From the NCBI RefSeq assembly GCF_001676615.1, contig NZ_LYXZ01000068.1, positions 1 through 46,635 of the forward strand: a stretch of DNA of 46,635 bases. Direction: 5' to 3'. Of this stretch, positions 43,536 through 46,635 are shown piece by piece (the first letter of the stretch is position 1; every line of letters begins with the position of its first letter). The DNA is from Labrys sp. WJW (GTDB lineage Bacteria; Pseudomonadota; Alphaproteobacteria; Rhizobiales; Labraceae). Both the position numbers and the translations under genes were made by a program. Under the pieces are notes generated by a model. The model worked only from the letters and a program-made list of their open reading frames with translations. It did not search any database and was not told where the DNA came from.

Positions 43536-43729
43536 CCCTCATCATCAACGGCGAGCGCCAGCAAACCGAGGCCGCCACCCTGGCACACCTGCTCGAAGCG
43601 CTAGAACTCGGCGACAGCGTGGTGGCCACCGCGATCAACGGGCGTTTCGTGCGGGCCGTCGATCGCGACCGGACCGCCCTCAAGGACGGCGATGCCGTCG
43701 AGATCCTCGCCCCCCGGCAGGGAGGATGA
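43532..43729 (+). CDS. thiS: Sulfur carrier protein
   Basis: A 65-residue ubiquitin-fold protein ending in Gly-Gly (APRQGG), the C-terminus that is thiocarboxylated to carry sulfur to ThiG. It has the N-terminal TLIINGERQQTEA and INGRFV. The start is the ATG at 43532 with GGAG at 43521-43524; an upstream TTG at 43526 is less likely. No thiF is in the operon, so adenylation must come from a protein encoded elsewhere. Confidence 0.95.
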   Translation: MTLIINGERQQTEAATLAHLLEALELGDSVVATAINGRFVRAVDRDRTALKDGDAVEILAPRQGG

Positions 43730-43730
43730 C

Positions 43731-43815
43731 TCCGGGTGCGCGGGCGTCTCGCCCGCATCTTCCTATCCGCACATACGGCGCTTCCAAGAGCGGACGAGAC
43801 GTCCGCGCACCCGGA
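43731..43815. repeat. Inverted-repeat element, family D, copy 2
   Basis: An 85-bp element within the thiS-thiG gap. Arms 43731-43751 and 43795-43815 (beginning TCCGGGTGCGCGG) match at 20 of 21 positions; an inner GGGCG-TCT-CGCCC hairpin is also present. It ends 9 bp before the thiG start, so its right arm may influence ribosome access. Related to 26907-27021. Confidence 0.85.
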
Positions 43816-43824
43816 AAACACATC

Positions 43825-44622
43825 ATGACCGACACCCTCACCTTCTACGACACCCCCTTCGCCTCCCGCCTGCTGCTCGGCACGGCGCAATATCCCTCGC
43901 CGGCCATTCTCGGCGAGGCCGTGCGGGCGTCCGGCGCCAGCATCGTCACCGTCTCGCTGCGGCGGGAATCCGGCGGGGAACGCAGCGGCCAGAGCTTCTG
44001 GGGCCTGATCCGCGAGCTCGGCGTTCGGGTGTTGCCCAACACCGCCGGCTGCCACAGCGTGAAGGAGGCCGTGACGACGGCGCAGATGGCGCGCGAAGTC
44101 TTCGGCACGCCCTGGATCAAGCTGGAAGTGATCGGCGAGGCCGATACGCTGCAGCCCGATGTCTTCGGCCTGGTGGAAGCGGCTCGTATCCTCACCTCCG
44201 AAGGCTTCGAGGTCTTCCCCTACACCACCGAGGACCTGGTGGTCGCCGAACGTCTCATCGAATCCGGCTGCCGGGTGCTGATGCCCTGGGGGGCGCCGAT
44301 CGGCTCGGGGCGCGGCCTCAACAACGTCTATGGTCTCAGCAGCATGCGGGCACATTTCCCCGACATTCCCCTGGTTGTCGATGCCGGCATCGGCACGCCG
44401 TCGCATGCGGCGCACGCCATGGAACTCGGCTATGACGCGGTGCTGCTCAACACCGCCGTCGCCAAGGCAGGCGATCCCACCGCCATGGCGCGGGCCTTCG
44501 CCCTCGCCATCGAGGCCGGGCGCCTCGCCTTTCTGTCCGACCCCATGATGCCGCGCGACATGGCGGCCCCTTCGACGCCGGTCTTCGGCCGGGCAAATCT
44601 GGATTCGGCGGTGCTGACATGA
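43825..44622 (+). CDS. thiG: Thiazole synthase
   Basis: A 265-residue TIM-barrel enzyme that condenses 1-deoxyxylulose-5-phosphate, the imine from ThiO and sulfur from ThiS into thiazole phosphate. The Schiff-base Lys99 lies in WIKLEVIG. Other marks are PNTAGCHSVKEAV, MPWGAPIGSG and VDAGIGTPSHAAHAMELG. The frame is open through the repeat, but MTDTLTFYD at 43825 is the family start. No strong Shine-Dalgarno is visible because the repeat arm lies there. It overlaps thiE by 4 bp. Confidence 0.96.
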   Translation: MTDTLTFYDTPFASRLLLGTAQYPSPAILGEAVRASGASIVTVSLRRESGGERSGQSFWGLIRELGVRVLPNTAGCHSVKEAVTTAQMAREVFGTPWIKLEVIGEADTLQPDVFGLVEAARILTSEGFEVFPYTTEDLVVAERLIESGCRVLMPWGAPIGSGRGLNNVYGLSSMRAHFPDIPLVVDAGIGTPSHAAHAMELGYDAVLLNTAVAKAGDPTAMARAFALAIEAGRLAFLSDPMMPRDMAAPSTPVFGRANLDSAVLT

Positions 44623-45254
44623 GCATCGTCGACACGACCTGGCGGCTCGATCCCTTCTACCCCGTGGTCGACAGCGTCGACTGGGTGGAGCGCCTGGTGA
44701 GGCAGGGTACCAAGCTCGTGCAGTTGCGCATCAAGGACCGCGACGACGAGACTGTCATGCCCGATATTCGCGCCGCCTTGGCGATCTGCCGCGCTTATGG
44801 CGCCGATCTGGTGGTGAACGACTATTGGCGGGCAGCCATCACGGCCGGCGCCGATTTCCTCCATCTCGGCCAGAGCGACCTCGACACCGCCGACCTCGCG
44901 GCCATCCGTGCTGCCGGCCTGAGGCTCGGCATCAGCACGCATGATCATCATGAACTTGCGCGCGCGCTCGCGTGCAAGCCGGATTATGTGGCACTGGGAC
45001 CCATCTACCCCACCACGCTCAAGGTCATGCCGTTCGCCCCTCAAGGCCTCGAGCGTATCGGCGAGTGGAAGAGGCTGATCGGCGACACGCCCCTGGTCGC
45101 CATCGGCGGCATCACCCTGGAGCGAGCGCCCAGGTGCCTGGCTGCAGGCGCGGATGTGATCGCCATGGTCAGCGACGTCACCAGGCATCCCGATCCGGAT
45201 ACGCGGACCCAGGCGTGGTTGGCGGCAACCCGGCCGGCCACGGTCAGGGCATGA
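44619..45254 (+). CDS. thiE: Thiamine-phosphate synthase
   Basis: A 211-residue TIM-barrel enzyme that joins HMP pyrophosphate and thiazole phosphate. It has VQLRIKDRD near residue 35, VVNDYWRAAITAGADFLHLGQSDL, GISTHDHHELARAL, YVALGPIYPTTLK and VAIGGITLERA, all in family order. The N-terminal extension differs from E. coli ThiE but is common in alphaproteobacteria. ATGA overlap links it to both neighbours. Confidence 0.94.
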   Translation: MSIVDTTWRLDPFYPVVDSVDWVERLVRQGTKLVQLRIKDRDDETVMPDIRAALAICRAYGADLVVNDYWRAAITAGADFLHLGQSDLDTADLAAIRAAGLRLGISTHDHHELARALACKPDYVALGPIYPTTLKVMPFAPQGLERIGEWKRLIGDTPLVAIGGITLERAPRCLAAGADVIAMVSDVTRHPDPDTRTQAWLAATRPATVRA

Positions 45255-46033
45255 CGGCGATCGCGCTCAGCATTGCCGGTTCCGATTCGGGCGGCGGCGC
45301 CGGCATCCAGGCAGATCTTGCTGCCTTTCGCGCCTTCGGCGCGTTCGGAACCACGGCCATTACCGCCGTCACGGCGCAGAACACCCGCGGCATCAGCGCC
45401 ATCCATGCGGTCCCCCCGGAGGCACTCGCCGCGCAGATCGATGCCGTGCTCGACGATTTCAAGGTGGGCGCCGTCAAGATCGGCATGGTGCCCAGCGGGG
45501 TCCATGCTCGCATCATCGCCGAGAGCCTCGCGGGCCGGGGTATACCCATCGTGCTCGATCCGGTGATGTCGGCGACGACGGGCCGGCTCTTGGGTGAAAC
45601 GGGTACGCTCGCCGCCCTCAAAACCCATCTCCTGCCGCTGGCGACCTGTCTCACGCCGAATCTGCCGGAAGCAGCGATCTTGCTGAACGGCACTCCGGCG
45701 GAAAGCGAGGCGCAGATGATCGAACAAGCCCGGGCCCTCCTCGCCCTCGGCCCGCAGGCCGTGCTGCTGAAGGGCGGGCATGGCCATCTCGGCGAAGCGG
45801 TCGACATTCTTGCCACCCGTGACGTTACCCAGCGCTTCGCAACGGCATGGGTCCAAACCCCAAACCTGCATGGAACGGGCTGCGCGCTCTCCTCGGCCGT
45901 CGCTGCAAACCTCGCAGGCGGCTGCACGCTCGCCGCCTCGGTCGAGTACGCCAAGCAATGGCTGGCAGATCGCCTCAGGGCAGGAAGCGGGCTTCAAATC
46001 GGCGAAGGCAGCGGTCCTGCCGTGCCTTTTTGA
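45251..46033 (+). CDS. thiD: Hydroxymethylpyrimidine/phosphomethylpyrimidine kinase
   Basis: A 260-residue ribokinase-fold enzyme that phosphorylates HMP and HMP-P to the pyrophosphate used by ThiE. It has SIAGSDSGGGAGIQADL at the N-terminus, TAVTAQNT, VLDPVMSATTG, LTPNLPEA, and the ATP-site LHGTGCALSSAVAANLA. It starts within the stop of thiE and ends the operon. A stable hairpin follows at 46098-46124 without a clear U tract. Confidence 0.95.
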   Translation: MTAIALSIAGSDSGGGAGIQADLAAFRAFGAFGTTAITAVTAQNTRGISAIHAVPPEALAAQIDAVLDDFKVGAVKIGMVPSGVHARIIAESLAGRGIPIVLDPVMSATTGRLLGETGTLAALKTHLLPLATCLTPNLPEAAILLNGTPAESEAQMIEQARALLALGPQAVLLKGGHGHLGEAVDILATRDVTQRFATAWVQTPNLHGTGCALSSAVAANLAGGCTLAASVEYAKQWLADRLRAGSGLQIGEGSGPAVPF

Positions 46034-46097
46034 GAGAAAACCGGAGAGCCATGCAAAAGGCGCAGGCCAGCCCTCTCATTGCAGCAAAGCAATCCCA

Positions 46098-46124
46098 CGC
46101 CACATTCCGCCCCCGAATGTGGCG
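46098..46124. repeat. Hairpin downstream of thiD
   Basis: CGCCACATTC (46098-46107) and GAATGTGGCG (46115-46124) form a perfect 10-bp stem with a 7-nt loop, 64 bp after thiD. No T run follows on either strand, so it is not a typical intrinsic terminator. It may be a 3' stabiliser of the thi message. Confidence 0.55.
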
Positions 46125-46537
46125 CAAATGGGGCAGGTTCTTTGCACAATTGCCAAACCGCTCGACTTGGTCCGGAACGTGCTGCAGAGCAGCATGAAGC
46201 CTCTCTCAAGCATAGATCCTCCCTCATTGCCGCCGATAGCGGTGATAGCCTACGACTAATTCACCGGCGTTCGATTCAAACAACACGTATAGATCTTTGA
46301 ATTTTTATGAATTACGTCGAAACCTAAATTCTATTGGGAAAATTTTTACGAATACGAAAGTCATTTAATTGCATTTTAACTGTAAGATGCCATCGCATCC
46401 GTCTTATTTTTGCCTTGAAATCTGCGCGGGCCTGTCACCAGTTCGAAAGCCGGTGTGGCGAAAACGCTACAGACTCCGTCAACGCTTTCTGCTTATATCC
46501 AGTCACTGTGATTTTCCGGTTTTTGGAGTATCGAACT
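46125..46537. other. AT-richer leader before the outer-membrane protein gene
   Basis: Beyond the hairpin the 400-bp stretch is clearly poorer in G+C than its surroundings, most of all at 46280-46400. No open frame with codon bias, repeat or riboswitch was recognised. Long AT-rich leaders are common before highly expressed porin genes, so the promoter of the next gene probably lies here. Confidence 0.45.
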
Positions 46538-46635
46538 ATGAAAATGCGTTTGGCCCTCGCGGCTCTCCTCCTCACCTCGACCTCGGCTTTCGCTGCCGAC
46601 CTGGCTCCCCAGGCTGTCGAGCCGGTCGCTCCGGT
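46538..46635 (+). CDS. Outer-membrane protein, N-terminus only (Omp25/porin-like)
   Basis: The first 32 codons of a gene running off the right edge. They encode a Sec signal peptide (KMRLALAALLLTSTSAFA) followed by ADLAPQAVEPVAP. The AFAADL cleavage site with a Pro/Val-rich start of the mature part is typical of Omp25/Omp31-type beta-barrel proteins in Hyphomicrobiales. TTGGAG lies 12 bp before the ATG. The family is inferred from the leader only. Confidence 0.55.
   Translation, partial: MKMRLALAALLLTSTSAFAADLAPQAVEPVAP

Noticed and set aside
46098..46124. Intrinsic terminator of the thi operon
   Set aside because: The stem is strong but no U tract follows on either strand, so it is recorded only as a hairpin.

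Overview
The window is GC-rich chromosomal DNA with no rRNA, tRNA, transposase, phage or CRISPR sequence. Gene content and style point to an alphaproteobacterium, most likely Hyphomicrobiales (rhizobia and relatives). The reasons are a 466-residue AhcY, the thiCOSGED order behind a TPP riboswitch, many sugar and nucleoside ABC importers with family-specific regulators, and an Omp25-like porin start at the right edge. Genus cannot be told from the sequence alone.

Layout. (1) 1-4932, housekeeping and stress: a secreted LprI-like protein (partial), an OsmC-family protein, a Tat-exported Mn-type superoxide dismutase, AhcY, a YidB-like protein and a GlsB/YeaQ-like membrane protein. (2) 5010-11606, a first sugar or sugar-acid locus: a mutarotase-like protein divergent from a GntR/FCD regulator, which is followed by a family 1 solute-binding protein, two MalF/MalG-type permeases and a glucarate-dehydratase-like enolase-superfamily enzyme. 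No ATPase gene is present here. (3) 11618-14271: an SDR oxidoreductase divergent from a TetR regulator over paired palindromes, an O6-alkylguanine-DNA alkyltransferase, and an HU protein with a strong terminator. (4) 14358-24797, a nucleobase/nucleoside-type locus: a RutR-like TetR repressor is divergent from a co-directional run encoding a uracil-DNA-glycosylase-like protein, a GMC oxidoreductase, a NIPSNAP protein, a BMP-type nucleoside ABC transporter (binding protein, double ATPase, two permeases), a VOC protein and an amidohydrolase/deaminase. Two TGAC-N6-GTCA operators lie in the divergent gap. (5) 24826-28371: an AraC regulator, a DUF2000 protein, a YbaK/EbsC deacylase and an acetyl-CoA hydrolase/transferase-family enzyme. 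(6) 28712-40207, a polyol/ketose operon resembling the rhizobial erythritol (ery) loci: RbsB/A/C-type transporter, SorC regulator, aldo/keto reductase, GlpD/EryB-like FAD dehydrogenase, DhnA/LsrF-type class I aldolase, LyxK-like FGGY kinase and a second GMC oxidoreductase. (7) 40499-46033: TPP riboswitch then thiC-thiO-thiS-thiG-thiE-thiD. (8) 46034-46635: a long AT-richer leader and the start of an outer-membrane protein gene.

The most distinctive non-coding content is a set of four families of long inverted-repeat elements in intergenic gaps. Three families occur twice in this window. One copy sits inside a MITE-like element with 17-bp terminal inverted repeats and an 11-bp flanking direct repeat. 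Candidate operators were also found for the RutR-like, SorC and TetR regulators. The two catabolic loci, (4) and (6), each contain a GMC oxidoreductase and are the best candidates for incompletely described pathways.
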